64,000 nucleotides of DNA from Ascaphus truei (Eukaryota; Chordata; Amphibia; Anura; Ascaphidae): contig CM071568.1 of NCBI GenBank assembly GCA_036426205.1, forward strand, positions 222,506,966-222,570,965, given 5' to 3'. The translations under genes and the position numbers were made by a program. This document shows, one piece after another, positions 24,830 through 36,839 of the stretch. Every line of letters begins with the position of its first letter. Position 1 is the first letter of the stretch. The notes under the pieces are model-generated. The model did not search any database, was not told the DNA's origin, and worked only from the letters and a program-made list of their open reading frames with translations.

Positions 24830-25500
24830 TATGAAGTACTGTAGTGCTTTTGTGAAAGAACAACCAATACAAACCGGCGCCTAAAAGGTCCAAAGACAGT
24901 CTGTATAAAGTCCAATTGGAATGAAGTGCAAGGAATTGCTTCAACTCTTGTACTTCCAGAGATATAGATGTATACACGGCAAGATGTCACGTGATATATG
25001 AAATACAAGCAGAGAGAAAACTCATAGTGCAAACTGCTAATCAAACAGACAAACAACACAGACACTAGACAAACAACAGATGTATAACAATTGACAAATA
25101 CAAGCAAGGCTGACAAATTAAAAGAGTAATTTAATACAACAATGATTTTAAAATAACAAAATGGAAACAATGGCAGGCAGCTGGTCCAGTCGGTTTAAAA
25201 CCGGAATCCTACTCACAAGATGTTGAGAGTAGATGCACAATGAATAGCAGTCAATGGGAGGTAACAGCTTATTCTCCAATGGCGTCGGGCTGATGCAGGA
25301 ACTGCTCCGACGCTGTCGCACACTCCTAGACCGGAGTGGGGGTGGGCCTTGAAGGAAAGAACCTCTTCCTGCTGCTACAATGCAAATGAACGCTACCACG
25401 TTGCCTGCGTTTGTTTGTGGTGACAACTCTAGAACAGTAACCCTACGCGTTTCGTGCTCATGCGCACTTCATCAGGTGTAATGATTACTGGGCATTGGAT
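24830..25500 (-). mobile_element. solo PLE terminal region (minus)
   Basis: Non-coding sequence ending at a hammerhead-like motif (25436-25490) in the minus orientation. No PLE coding sequence is adjacent. The boundaries are estimates. Confidence 0.5.
25436..25490 (-). ncRNA. hammerhead-ribozyme-like motif, best-preserved core
   Basis: On the minus strand: CTGATGA-A-GTGC-GCATGA-GCAC-GAAACGCGTA. Both conserved boxes, a perfect 4-bp helix II and the palindromic helix III are present. A distal helix I (CAGTAA/TTACTG) closes the structure beyond an internal loop. The extra A after CTGATGA is the only departure from the canonical core. Confidence 0.75.
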
Positions 25501-26980
25501 AGTTTTATTCAGTTACAATGGCTGTGATTGGACAAAGGATTAAACCACTCGTCACTGCCAAAGACATAACGATTGGTCAACGCTGTTGCCAATCAAGCCC
25601 AGTATTAGAAACAGCCTTACTAATGCAATACAATAACAACAAAAAACAAATAATCACACAAAGCATATAGGAATACATATAAAGATAACATATAAAAGTA
25701 TTGATATACAAAGATCCACAGTATTGGTATTTCAGAGCTAGTATTAGTGAGTGTGCCCATTTAGTGTACATATACAGATCTTATTACTGGATCTCACTAG
25801 AACAAATAATGAAAAATATAAAAAATATATAGAATATAATATAAAAAATATAAATAAAAAGGATAAATCAAAAGGATAAAAAAAGAACCAGATTGATAGA
25901 GGAAGAAGTCTTCTTGTGAAAGAAGAACAGCACAAAGATATCAATACAGCACATACAATGTATATATTTATAAGGCCTGCCACTGTTAATAGACATGATA
26001 AACAACAATAACTGAACAATAATGCTACAACAATATTGCAAAAAACATGTACATTTTGTAGATGAAGACTACTTTGTTCTGATTTTGGAAGTTCTGACTT
26101 CTGACTGACAGCCTATAAATCATTTGCAGTGTTTAAACAGAACTAGCAATGACTTAGCTTTATGGCAAAAAAAACAGGGGGGAGTATGTATCAAGGCAAA
26201 AGTGCTGCTAATTTTGGGGAAAAGCAACCTGCACAGAATATATTGTATCACAGCCTATTTACAGTATTTCAATTAGTACATATGGTGCAGATTTGTCCCC
26301 TCTGGACTTCAGAGTTACTTCAATAAATCATTCTTGTCTCAATTTGATCTGAAGTATACAGTAGCATTAGGCATTTTATATCCTGGGATAGAGTATATAT
26401 GGTTGCACTTTTAAAAGTTAAGATCTCAAGCTTAATATTTCAAACTTAGTAAATATGCAGTACATTAAATAATGAAATATTTTTAAAAAAGGCAGAATTT
26501 TATTAGATTGCGGTTTGTCACATTTTTTTTGCATGATGCAATCAATTTCCCACTTCTAGTATTGATCCTAATGTTAATACTAATTACACCATGGTATATG
26601 TCACATTATTAAATTCTAGATGATTTCAAGTGAATAACAAAATTCATTTTTCCATTGCAGAAGATTTTGTGGTAGTCATAAAATGTGAAAGTCAGTTTTT
26701 ATGGAGAAACAGAATGGCCAGCAATCTATCATCTACTCTTTTCAACATTTCTCATAGAAGCTACATAAACTAACATAGTATCCTAGTAATAGATAACCCA
26801 AAAATTGCTACAGTTTAGAGAATGTGAAAAAAATGATTTAGGTTATGTGCTTGCTCATGATTTATTCATGATGAGATACTTTAATGAGCAATAAATAATA
26901 TCTGATAGAGATTGAAAGAGAAAATGCAGTATATGTAACTGGGGATATCAACTAAGGTGAAGGCTAACTTGCAAGTTTTT
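25501..26980. other. AT-rich intergenic, nothing recognised
   Basis: The open frames on the minus strand are low-complexity and hydrophobic because of the AT bias. No features could be supported. Confidence 0.5.
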
Positions 26981-27042
26981 CTCCTCCAAAAAAGTGTGTG
27001 TGTATGTGTATGTGTAATATATATATATATATATATATTATA

Positions 27043-27172
27043 TGGGAAATACGATACCGTTGTTTAGACGAAATCAACACGGGCAGCACTCAATTGTTAG
27101 GTCAAAAACCTAACAATTGAGTGCTGCCCATGTGATTTTGTCTAAACACCGGTATTGTATTTCCTATTATTA
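27043..27172. repeat. near-perfect ~60-bp-arm palindrome
   Basis: GGGAAATACGATACCG near 27040 pairs with CGGTATTGTATTTCC at about 27150-27165. The centre is ACCTAACAATTGAGTGCTGC and its complement around CAAAA. A (GT)/(AT) microsatellite lies immediately left (26994-27038). Likely a foldback MITE. Confidence 0.9.
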
Positions 27173-27235
27173 CCATATGGGATTAGCATCTACATTATTT
27201 TCTAGTGGAGTGCCTGTTGTTCGCTGTGTTCTATA

Positions 27236-27680
27236 TACAGGAGTCCTCGTTTTACAATGCTTCGTTTTACAACGAATGGCTTATCCAATGCTAGGCAATG
27301 TATACCTATGTTCATTTTTTACACAACGCCAAACGGCTTATTCCAACGTCGTTCTTACGACTCTTTTGCAAAGTTGTTTATGTGTATATCATAATATTTA
27401 TATAATATTATACTATACAATATCATAAATTATTATTATTATAATGTTATATCATATAAAATACAGTATATACACTATAATATTTATGTGTGTGCTGCAT
27501 ATCTTATTGCCTGCGTAAAATATTTTGGTGTATTTTAGTGTTAAAAAAATGCTTTCAGAGGAACGGAACTTTCATTTAAAAACAGTGTTCTATGGGAAAA
27601 CGTGTTTTGCTTTAAGACGTTTCGCTATCCAACGCCATTTTGAGTAACGCATTGTGTCGGATATCCGAGGACTGCCTATA
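27236..27680. mobile_element. MITE with AGTCCTCG/CGAGGACT ends
   Basis: Left end CAGGAGTCCTCGTTTTACAA, right end reversed AGGCAGTCCTCGGATATCC, about 440 bp between, flanked by TATA sequence consistent with a TA target. The interior has no reading frame. Superfamily uncertain, probably Tc1/mariner. Confidence 0.65.
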
Positions 27681-27692
27681 TATATATTTTTT

Positions 27693-27861
27693 TGGTTGAT
27701 TAGGCAATAAAGTAAGTAAAACTGGAACGCATTTATTCTGCACTATCGCACTAACTGGACTAACACGGCTATATATATATATAGCCGTGTTAGTCCAGTT
27801 GCGATAGTGCAGAATAAATGCGTTCCAGTTTTACTTACTTTATTGCCTAATCAACCAAAAA
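27693..27861. repeat. near-perfect palindrome, ~83-bp arms
   Basis: GGTTGATTAGGCAATAAAG at the left edge pairs with CTTTATTGCCTAATCAACC at the right. The centre is a short TATATA run between GGCTATATA and TATATAGCC. The arms differ by only one small indel and substitution, so they are young or kept identical by gene conversion. Confidence 0.97.
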
Positions 27862-27879
27862 TGATAGTCACAAAAGCTA

Positions 27880-28213
27880 GGAATGTAAAAAATAGCCCTT
27901 GGTCAGATTAAGAATGTGAATAATAATGGTAATTGGTTGACCACTATTAGGATACCAATTGGTTTCTTCTAATGTAACAAATGCAGTAGAAGTAGAATCA
28001 ATACTTTGATTAGTGGTTCAATTAAAGAATTTTAATCTCATCACTCAGATGTTAAATATAAGATTAAAGATTTAATTTCATGTGACTCTACATTTGTAGT
28101 TTATCTTTTAATTTGTCCTTGTAATCAATACTATGTCGGCAGGACTACAAGGAAATGTAAAACACGTTTGACCGAACATATTAGGAATATTAGGACAGGT
28201 TTGGAGACACATA
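27880..28213 (+). pseudogene. PLE-E: GIY-YIG endonuclease fragment
   Basis: The plus strand encodes a Cys-containing linker (GFF*CNKCSRSRINTL) and then KIKDLISCDSTFVVYLLICP followed by CNQYYVGRTTRKCKTRLTEH. These are the GIY and YIG motifs plus the following Arg and Glu-His. The residue pattern differs from PLE-A, -B and -C, so this is another PLE subfamily. The frame has stops upstream and is cut at 28213 by the start of family X copy 2. Confidence 0.85.
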
Positions 28214-31010
28214 GGGGGCTATGCACTAAGCTCCGATAAGTCACTTTTAGACCGCAAAGTGCTCTTCGATCGTGATTTTTGGCTCAACCCGATGCACTAA
28301 GCTACGCAAACAGGCACGTTGCGGTCTAAAAATGACTTTTTTCAGGGATTTTTTCTAAGTCCAACTTTGCTCGATCGCAACCCTGTTTGCGTGAAATTCT
28401 GCCCTTAAGCGGGATGCACTAAGCAACGCAACCTTAGCAAACGCGAAAGTTGTGTTGATCAGAACACGTCAGGTCAGACTAGACGCAAAGAAATCTGGAC
28501 TTAGAAAAATTTCTGGCTTTTTATTTTTGCATGCGCAAAACCCATACAGCAGGCTGGCGGGTGTCCCCGGCTGACTCCGCGGGGGTCCTGACGGAGCCTG
28601 GAGGTCGTGCGGGGTTCCGGGGGTCCCCGGCTCACCAAGCGGGGGTCCCCGCGGGAGTGCAGGGGTCCCTGCAGGAGTCCGGGGGTACCCGCGGCAGTCA
28701 CGGAGTACCTGCGGGCCTGCGGTACCAATGTTGCACCTCCAAAAATAAGAAACAACAATTCTAACTAATTACACCCCCCTAACACATACTATACAGTAAT
28801 GGCCAAAATTACTATTATCCAAATATGGATAATAATGCATTTGGCCATTTTAAATACATATAACATTCAATAAATGCAGTCAAAACATATTACACTTACC
28901 TTTTACAGGCACCCACGATGAAGGCCATCTTCATCCTCATCTTCATTCTGCCCATGCCCCTACAGTGCTGCAAAACATGCACAACAATTACAATAGCCAA
29001 TGTAATGTCCCCTAACCCCTTAATCACCATAGCGGTTATTAACTGCTACAGTCATTAAAGGGTTAACACACCCTCACCCACCACTCGGGAGGCGTACATA
29101 CCCTCCCACACTAACCCCCCACCCCGTGAGGCCTAACCACTCTCACCCACTACCCAGCCGGGAGGCCTACCCACATACCGTTGGGGCCAATGCCCCCTCC
29201 CCCCACCCCCAGTACCCACAATAAAAACAATACACTGCCCCACAATAAACATCATTATATTTATTAAATACATAACCCACCCCCTGTGCCCCCCCATAAA
29301 TACATGATTTATCCTTTTACATACAGGGTTCATACCCCAGCCCCACGCGAGTCCCCGGCGGGCTGGCGGGTCACCTGACAGACCTACAGGGTACCAGCAA
29401 CTTGTTTCACACAGGTTCTGGAGGCCTGTTGGTGGGTCCCGCCAAGCGCCATGGCCCCCTGGTGGTCTCCTTGGGTCACCGTGGGCAACAATTGGGTCCC
29501 CACGGTAGGCCCGCGGCTGTCTGGGAGCCCCGGGTCAGACCCACAGGTGTCTGCGGGGCCACGGGTGGTTCTCACGGGGGTCTGGGGAACTCACGAGTGC
29601 TCACTACGAGTCCGCGGTGCCCCCACGGATGTGGGACCACCGGTTCTTCCCCGCAGACTACGGGTCTGCTGTGCCCCCACAGATGTGGGACCACCGCTTC
29701 ATCACCACAGGTGTCACCCGTGGAACCACCAGCCTGATACCCGTGAGATTCCCGAGGAGACCGCAGGTGGTCTCCAGAGGTCTCACGCAGAACCAAGGAA
29801 CCAACCCTGAATGTAAAATTAATAAACCGGACGTATTCACATACACCCCCCCCCCCTAACACCTACAGTACAATAATGTGCCAAATAACTATTATCCAGA
29901 TATGGATAATAGATTATTTGCCCATTATTAAACACATAAAACATGCATATATCAAAACATGCATTTTAAATCTTAAAATCACCACAGTGCATGTTCAAAT
30001 AAATCCAGCAGCCATTGCAAATATAAAAAAAAAAAACTGCTGCTACACAAATGTCTATGAAATGTCACACAATTGCATTGAGTGTGTACATGATGCCATT
30101 AATCTGTGCATCATATAATACTATGCAAAATATATGTAAAATTAAAATACACTATGAACAATGTCCCCTAACCACCAATGCCACCCTGAAAATCAATTAG
30201 AAACTAACCAACATCAATACAATTAGCATCAATCAATGAATCCATTTCCTCAAACAATTAAAATACATTACAAATCAATTATACAATTCCCTATTCAATT
30301 GCTAAAGCCAAACCATTGCCAAAACAATTCTAATTTAAAGTAACCACCATCATTCTAATCTTACTACCATAAAGAAGCCATTAGCTAAATAAAAATTACA
30401 TTATTCACAACAATGACAAAATAAAGATGCTAAATACATTATCCATACATGAAAAGAACCTAAACATGAGCCAAACAATCAATTATTATCCCTGTATGTA
30501 TATCTATACAGATAGATAAACATAATATACAGGGGCAATAATATAGCTAAAAATACAATGCATTTACATACAAAATTCACATACAATACACCCATTCAGT
30601 GTCCGTGAATGTATTATATACATAGATACATTAATGGGCATTAAATGGGAGTGAAAAAATAAAAGACATGAATGAAAAATCATAAAAACCTGTAAAAGTA
30701 AAAATAATAAACTTTTCTTTTGTTTACTCACCATTAGATGTCCACTCTCCGAAATCCACGCGACCTGGAAGCACAGGAACCAATCCACAGGTAAGCCATA
30801 AAATAAAAAACCATAACAAATCCACGTCTGTCTTCTTTCTTCTTTGGGGTCTTCTGGTGTCTTCTGGGGTCTTCTTCCATCTTCTTCCGGCTTCTTCTGT
30901 CTTCTTCCGTCTTCTTACGCCACGCCCTTCTTCTCTTCTTAGGAGGGGAGTTGTTCCCTCCTCGGCGACTAGCTTCAAAATGAGGCGACATAGGCTTTTA
31001 TAGTATATGT
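28214..31010 (-). mobile_element. Family X copy 2 (minus)
   Basis: The left end GGGGCTATGCACTAAGC interrupts PLE-E. Block 28915-29066 is the reverse complement of 5939-6080 in copy 1, including the palindrome 29013-29066 and CCATCTTCATCCTCATCTTC. Block 30790-31005 corresponds to the leader of copy 1 (4600-4760), including TTCAAAATGAGGCGACATAGG. In between are GC-rich direct repeats built on GGGTCCCCG and GGGACCAC. No coding domain is seen. The right end near 31010 is estimated. Confidence 0.65.
28540..28725. repeat. GC-rich minisatellite (GGGGGTCCCCGC type)
   Basis: Imperfect units containing GCGGGGGTCC and GGGGTCCCCG. Similar units occur at 29340-29800, 43700-43800 and 45280-45400 in the other family X copies. 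Confidence 0.75.
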
Positions 31011-31520
31011 GTATCTTAGTATAGATATATTTTTTATATATATTGTTTTATATGTTTTTTATACTGGTATTCTCATATTCTTTATGTATGATCTTTTTCA
31101 TAATACAACTACATGGCTGTATTTTAGAATCTAAAAACTTTCCTATTTTGGATGATGTAGGATGTTTTGCTACATCATATAAATTATAAGCAAACTGACC
31201 TTAAGATATCTGAGAGATACAGTAGTGTGAAAGATATAAATATTGTGCTTTGAGCTTACATATCTGCATTAGAGATAGACAGACTGCTGAACTGTGTTCC
31301 GTATTTAGAATAGATGTGAAACGGGTAAACAGCCAGTTAACCCACCAGGCGCTCAGAAAATGTAGCTGCAGCTGTGAAATGGTGTTTTAGAATAACAATG
31401 AGTCTGGGTGATAAGTGCCACTATCCCCCAGTGTGTTCTTAATACATGTAATTCTCTGCAACTGGCTAGCTGTAAGCACAATAAAGTTGGAGAAAGACTT
31501 GAAGGGAGATAACTTACAAC
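31011..31520. other. AT-rich, nothing recognised
   Basis: No supported feature between family X copy 2 and the PLE-C flank. Confidence 0.45.
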
Positions 31521-31877
31521 TGCACTGGGGGACGTGATGAAGTGGCCCGTCTGTCCTCCTGCATACAAAATGCTGCGTGTCCCTCTGTCTGCGATGCCTC
31601 TTGATGGGATGATCCTCTCACGTTGCCAGCACTCTCTTCTGCCGCCAACCCTGCATCCGCTCGATCGCGGTGGGTGGTCACCTGACCGGCGGCAGTGACG
31701 GTACTTCCGGGTACAGCAGGGAGACACAGATACACCATACACAGCCCGGCGTGCAGGCAGCAGGCACCGGAACACTAGAAATCCTCCCCAGGGAGGTCAG
31801 TACGCCGCACAGCCGTGGAACAAAAGCTTCAGGAAAGGCTGATCAGTGATGCATGAAACTTTAATAGAACAAAGTGC

Positions 31878-31937
31878 AAACGGATACTCCTGACGCGTTT
31901 CGGCCCGTCAGGCCTTTGTCAAAAGAGTGATCCGTTT
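31878..31937 (-). ncRNA. hammerhead-ribozyme-like motif of PLE-C with long helix I
   Basis: On the minus strand AAACGGATCACTCTT precedes TTGACAA-A-GGCC-TGACG-GGCC-GAAACGCGTC, then AGGAGTATCCGTTT follows. Helix I is about 12-14 bp with a small bulge, helix II is GGCC/GGCC and helix III is the ACGCGT palindrome. The cleavage triplet is GUC. The core has U3 and A8 (a pair) in place of C3 and G8. Confidence 0.72.
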
Positions 31938-32419
31938 GTAAAAACATCATGCATATATAGCAAATGCAAGTTACAACACCTGTGGTCAAGCCCCAAACCA
32001 ATGGGTAACAGGTGTACATCCTGACATTGCTGATAATAGCATATAAAATTAAAAACAGTGCTGGGGTTTAAAAATGACCAATCTACATGCTTGGCAAGAA
32101 TAACATATACAATACAATGTATGTTGAACCAGAATCACTAGTGTATTGGTCAAAAAAACTAAAAACATGTAAATTAAAGGAAAAAAAGCACAAATGTAAA
32201 TAAAGTTTTTGATGAGATACAACAATAATACTATGAAATCTCCCGGACTCATGATTTTTGATTTTTTGCAAGAGAGAATTGAGAGAGCTGTCAGTCACAA
32301 ATAACTTGTTGATGTTAATATTTGAATAATAATTGTCTTAATAATGGAACAATGAAAAATAAGACAATAGATGCAATGGAATATACTAATAAAGGGGTAA
32401 GTGGAAAACCAGATGAAAG

Positions 32420-32545
32420 GGGAGGGGGGGGGGGAACGGGACGGAAGAGGGAAGGAGAAGGGAAAAAGAAAAAAAGGGGGGGGGGAGGGGGAGGGGGGGG
32501 AGGGGAGGGAGGGGTGGGGAAGGGGGAGGGGAAAGGAGAAGATAA
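32420..32545. repeat. G-rich purine tract
   Basis: GGGGGAGGGGGAGGG-type polypurine sequence in the PLE-C 3' region. It could form G-quadruplexes on the plus strand. Confidence 0.9.
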
Positions 32546-32605
32546 GGAAAACATATATTCAAACCAAAAAGTTGAAAAAAATATATATAAATACTTATGC
32601 ATCAA

Positions 32606-34256
32606 TTAATCTCCAAGAAAATGTTTCAGTTCCCATTCAACATTTAGGCCGTAAGGCTGCAATGTATTCAGGGAAAATATCCATGACATCTCTTTTTTAT
32701 TTAGTCGGTTCAATCTATCGCCTCCCCTAATACAAGAGGGGACGTGTTCGACCGCACAGAATGAGAAATTTTTAAGTCCACCAAGTGGACATTGTACAAA
32801 ATGTTTAGATAGTGGATGTAATAAATCTTTCTTATTGATTAATCTGACATGTTCTGAGATACGAATGTACAATGATCTGATGGTTCTTCCCACATATTTA
32901 TATCGACATCCGCATGTAATCACATATACAACGTGACTTTTTTGACAGTTAATGAAGGTGTTGATTCTATGTTTACCTTTTGGAAACAATGTGTGTACTC
33001 TCTTAGTTGGTATAGCATATTTGCAACATTTGCAGAAACTGCATCTGAAAAAACCTCTGGGTATGTTACTTATACGGGATTGACTTGGAGGTTTGTACAA
33101 GCTTTTAGAAATGGATGAGGCTAATGTGTTGGCCCTTCTGAAAGCAAATCTGGGACCGTGTGTCGTATATGTATCCAAATCTTTGTCCAGTTTTAATATG
33201 TTCCAGTGTTTGGACACTATCTGTCTAATTTGTGACGCCTGTTTGCTAAATTTTGTAATAAATAATGGCATATCTTGAAAATTAGATTGTTTATTTCTGA
33301 TTTTCTTTTTCAATAGATCCACACGGTCCACAGTTTTAGCATTAAGGAGGGCCACATCAACATCAGCTTTATTGTATCCCCTGGATAAGAATTTGTCACT
33401 TAGTGTTTTGGAGTGTTTCAAAAAGGTTTCTGGGTCTGAACAAAGGCGTCTTCTAACGCATAAATTGTCCCTTAGGGATCCCACGTATCAATGTCTTGGG
33501 GTGACTGCTTCTGGCATGTAGATATGAATTCCTGGCATGTGGTTTTGTGTATATATCAGTTTGTATACCAGTGATGGGGTCACCATGGATAGTCACATCA
33601 AGGTAATTGATATTAACAGTATCAGTTTCAAAAGTAAAGTGAAGATTTATATTATTAGTATTAAGAGTTTCAATAAATGTGTGTAGACTATTTAGATCAC
33701 CCTCCCAAATGAAAATCAGATCATCAATGAAACGTTTATAAAAGATGATGTTAGAACGAAATGAATTAGTGCTACCATAAATGTGAATAGATTCCCATAA
33801 ACCCATGAACAAATTAGCATATGAGGGTGCAAAAGAAGTCCCCATAGCTGTGCCCTGTTTTTGAAGAAAAAATTATGTGTCAAAAAGAAAATAGTTATGT
33901 GTGAGTAAAAAAAGAATAGAATCAGTGATAAAAGTGATTTGTGCTATGGAAAGTGTAGAAAGTTGCAAGTAGTGATTAATGGCCCTTAGGCCGTGCTCGT
34001 GTTCAATGATAGTGTACAGTGATGTGACGTCCATGGTGACCCATCGATATCCCTCCTTCCAAGACACATCTTCCAATGAATTTAACAATGCTGTAGTGTC
34101 TTCAATGAATGAAGGTAAGGTTTTTACAATAGTTTGGAGGAATTTATCCACGTAACGTGAAACACCATCTCCCAAAGATCCAATACTGGAGACAATGGGC
34201 CTCCCCGGGGGGTTCTCCAGTGATTTATGGATCTTTGGGAGATGGTGGAAAATTGG
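32606..34256 (-). pseudogene. PLE-C reverse transcriptase / GIY-YIG endonuclease (5'-truncated)
   Basis: Frames: 34256-33873 starts inside the fingers with IFHHLPKIHK, then GDGVSRYVDKF, DVTSLYTIIEH and NYFLFDT. 33845-33453 has AMGTSFAPSYANLFMGLWES, RFIDDLIFIW (catalytic Asp pair intact) and INYLDVTI. 33484-32606 has the thumb, a Cys cluster CSFCKCCKY, GIY-YIG as VVYVITCGCRYKYVGRT with RISEHVRL, and an intact tail ending WELKHFL plus two residues. Two frameshifts separate the parts. It is close to PLE-A in sequence and missing the N-terminal half. Confidence 0.93.
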
Positions 34257-34311
34257 AATTGGGGACGTGATGAAGTGGCCCGTCTGTCCTCCTGCATAAA
34301 AAATGCTGCGT

Positions 34312-35060
34312 ATTTAGAATGCTCTCATTGGCTGACAAGTAGCCAATTATGGACAGAACCCGACTGGCACATCAACCAATGAGAGCAAGAGGACTGCTAT
34401 TAATACTGGGAGACTACGAAGTCAATCACAGACTCCTGACGAAGCGACAGACAGCGAAATACGTAGAGTCGTATGTGCCCTGCTGACGCCACTCACCTGT
34501 ACCTGCCCACACTCGAGGTCCCCTTCAATCGGTGAAATTTGAAAGCGCTGCGATACCAGAAATGAATTGCCGAGAACTGGAAGTGACGTGACGGGTGACC
34601 CGTGCGGAGGGGTGAGAGTTTGGAAGCAGTGTTCGCTTTCTTATGTGCCCACTATATGGTTTTATTGATGTAAGCATACATCTTTATGGTTTTAGACATT
34701 AAAGTGTTATACTTTTTATTGGTACACACTATGTTTGGCTTTTTCGTTTCTCTACACATGGTTGGTTGCTTATCATCCTGAGTGACATGCAGTCACAGTG
34801 AGCCTGTCTATCCCCAAGACTATGAAGCACATAGAGAGGTTATCAATACCCACCTATCTCACCATCACTGCCCACCTGAGTTTGGCTACATGCGTGATTT
34901 TTTCAGAAGAAATGTGAGTCCTGATTTTATAGACGTCTGCAGAAATTGAAACATTTCTTTAAGACATTGTTGCACTATTTTGTGTCTTCTTTCATTCTAC
35001 ATATCACCATTGATTGAGTTGCGCTCTCCTTCAACTTCCAAACAAATTATTAGGGCCAGA
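34312..35060 (+). mobile_element. solo PLE 3' terminal region (plus)
   Basis: A hammerhead-like motif at 34431-34470 is followed by ~600 bp of 3' region and an end resembling other PLE termini (TTGCGCTCTCCTTCAACTTC near 35018, compare GCGCTCTTGAACTCTTACC in PLE-A). No coding sequence attached. Confidence 0.6.
34431..34470 (+). ncRNA. hammerhead-ribozyme-like motif
   Basis: GACTC-CTGACGA-A-GC-loop-GC-GAAATACGTA-GAGTC. Helix I is 5 bp and perfect, helix II is only 2 bp, and helix III is the palindrome TACGTA. CUGANGA and GAAA are intact. Confidence 0.65.
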
Positions 35061-35815
35061 GATTTTTTTTATCATTTGAAAAAGTTAAATCCATTGATCT
35101 GATTTCTTGGGGGTAAAGGTATACTGATGCAGCATCCGTTATTCGAACACTTCACGCGTCATGTACATCGGAATCCCGATTTGAAACCACGGGATGAATT
35201 CCAGCCTCCCCGCACTAAGATGCGAGCGTTGCGAGTGCAGAAAAACGAACTTTAGTGTTCCGGCTATTAAAAACATGAAATTGACACAGTAGCACAGTAG
35301 CACAGTACTGTACACATTACAATTCATCCATTTTATTGCAAACGAAGAACCAGAATCCATGAAATTGAAACAAAACATCCGCGATAAGCGCGGGTGCCTG
35401 GGGCGATTGGTCGCGTTCATGCTGCGTGGGAACAGCAGAGAACTCAAAATCAGCGCTGAGATGTGTTCGAATAACGGCCGCTGCATCAGTACATAACATT
35501 GACGCTTACCATTACCAATGGAGTAACTCTAACATTATTTGAAAGATTGTGTATGAATGCGGACCTCCAGAAAGATCTCATCTTCTCATGGTACAATTCA
35601 TGGTACAATTCCTTGGTATCTTCAAACTGGAGTGATACATTAATATGTACAGTATTAAGCAAGTAGAGTTGGGCCTTGGGGTTTCTTTGGACCTGGAAGA
35701 CTAGGATGATATTATTAAAACTATTACTAAATGTTAAATTGGTGTGGTGCTAAAGGAGAATAAATATAAATTACTTTACAGGTGGTATTTGACACTTGTT
35801 AAACTTTTAAACAAT
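35061..35815. other. intergenic, one local inverted repeat
   Basis: 35105-35240 and 35400-35500 share inverted segments (TGATGCAGCATCCGTTATTCG and its complement near 35460-35490), so a small foldback element of ~390 bp may sit at about 35110-35495. No coding potential. Confidence 0.5.
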
Positions 35816-35818
35816 GTA

Positions 35819-36812
35819 TCATAGATACTTTCCCTGTACTCCTCAGGGGATCAGCACACTTGCTTGACAGGCCATATAGGGGAAAAAACACAAACAGACA
35901 CAGATCATAGTGCAACACTGTAGGGTTAAAACAGGTCTACACTAATACACACACTGCACATATAACATAGAGACTCCTAGTGACTATAAAAACTATTTAT
36001 TAAATAAAAAGAACTATGCCATAAAATGGTTTGGACAAATGAGAACACCGCTGGTCATCCAGATATGAAAAATCAGAGCCCTGCTTACAAGCAGCAAGGC
36101 AAATACAGGCAATGCAACAAAGAGTCTTCCGGCTGCTGCTGATGTCTTTGCAGAGATATGATTCCTGCTGCACCGTGACTCTCGTGCTGACTCTCCCTCC
36201 AGGGGTTAACAGGAACAGTGGCAGTGTTGGAGGCCTGCTTGTGGGGCTCACAGCTCTCCTCCACGTGAGGCTGCTCTCCTCACTTCCTCCTCCGGTTAGC
36301 CGGAAGACTCTTTGTTGCATTGCCTGTATTTGCCTTGCTGCTTGTAAGTAGGGCTCTGATTTTTCATATCTGGATGACCAGCGGTGTTCTCATTTGTCCA
36401 AACCATTTTATGGCATAGTTCTTTTTATTTTATTTTATTTTATTTAATAAATATTCTTTTTATTTAATAAATAGTTTTTATAGTCACTAGGAGTCTCTAT
36501 GTTATATGTGCAGTGTGTGTATTAGTGTAGACCTGTTTTAACCCTACAGTGTTGCACTATGATCTGTGTCTGTTTGTGTTTTTTCCCCTATATGGCCTGT
36601 CAAGCAAGTGTGCTGAGCCCCTGAGGAGTACAGGATTATCCAATGAACTTTTGGCGCCAGGTTTTTCTTTGTTTTCACTTTCACTTTCTCTGTCAGTACT
36701 GACAGTATTACTAGGCAGCCTTTATATATATATATATATTTTGCAATTGTCACACTGGTGTTTTAGTCTTTAGCGCTTGTGCACATTTTTTCTTTTTCAT
36801 AGATACTTTCCC
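35819..36812. mobile_element. foldback insertion with 16-bp target duplication
   Basis: Direct repeat TCATAGATACTTTCCC at 35819-35834 and 36797-36812. Inside, 35835-36130 is the reverse complement of about 36300-36638, for example CTCAGGGGATCAGCACAC against GTGTGCTGAGCCCCTGAGG. A ~160-bp unique centre and a unilateral ~155-bp tail follow. The tail ends TTTAGCGCTTGTGCAC, like PLE termini. The arrangement (inverted arms plus one tail inside a variable target duplication) is the same as PLE-B without a coding region. Confidence 0.85.
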
Positions 36813-36839
36813 TTCTACACAAGGGGAATGTGGCAAAAG

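Larger units (their letters stand above)
31528..34311 (-). mobile_element. PLE-C: 5'-truncated Penelope-like element with 51-bp flanking repeats
   Basis: Bases 31528-31578 and 34261-34311 are direct repeats of 51 bp with one mismatch (GGGGACGTGATGAAGTGGCC and onward), which I read as an unusually long target duplication around a copy truncated at its 5' end (34260). Reading leftward: reverse transcriptase from the KIHK motif, GIY-YIG, stop at 32606, a G-rich tract, a 3' region, the hammerhead-like motif at 31878-31937 and the 3' end at about 31579. Confidence 0.85.

Noticed and set aside
28501..29862. Gly/Pro-rich collagen-like frames in family X copy 2 and at 45280-45420
   Set aside because: They result from GGGACCAC and GGGGTCCCCG repeats that are open in several frames. 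There is no start context or conserved domain.
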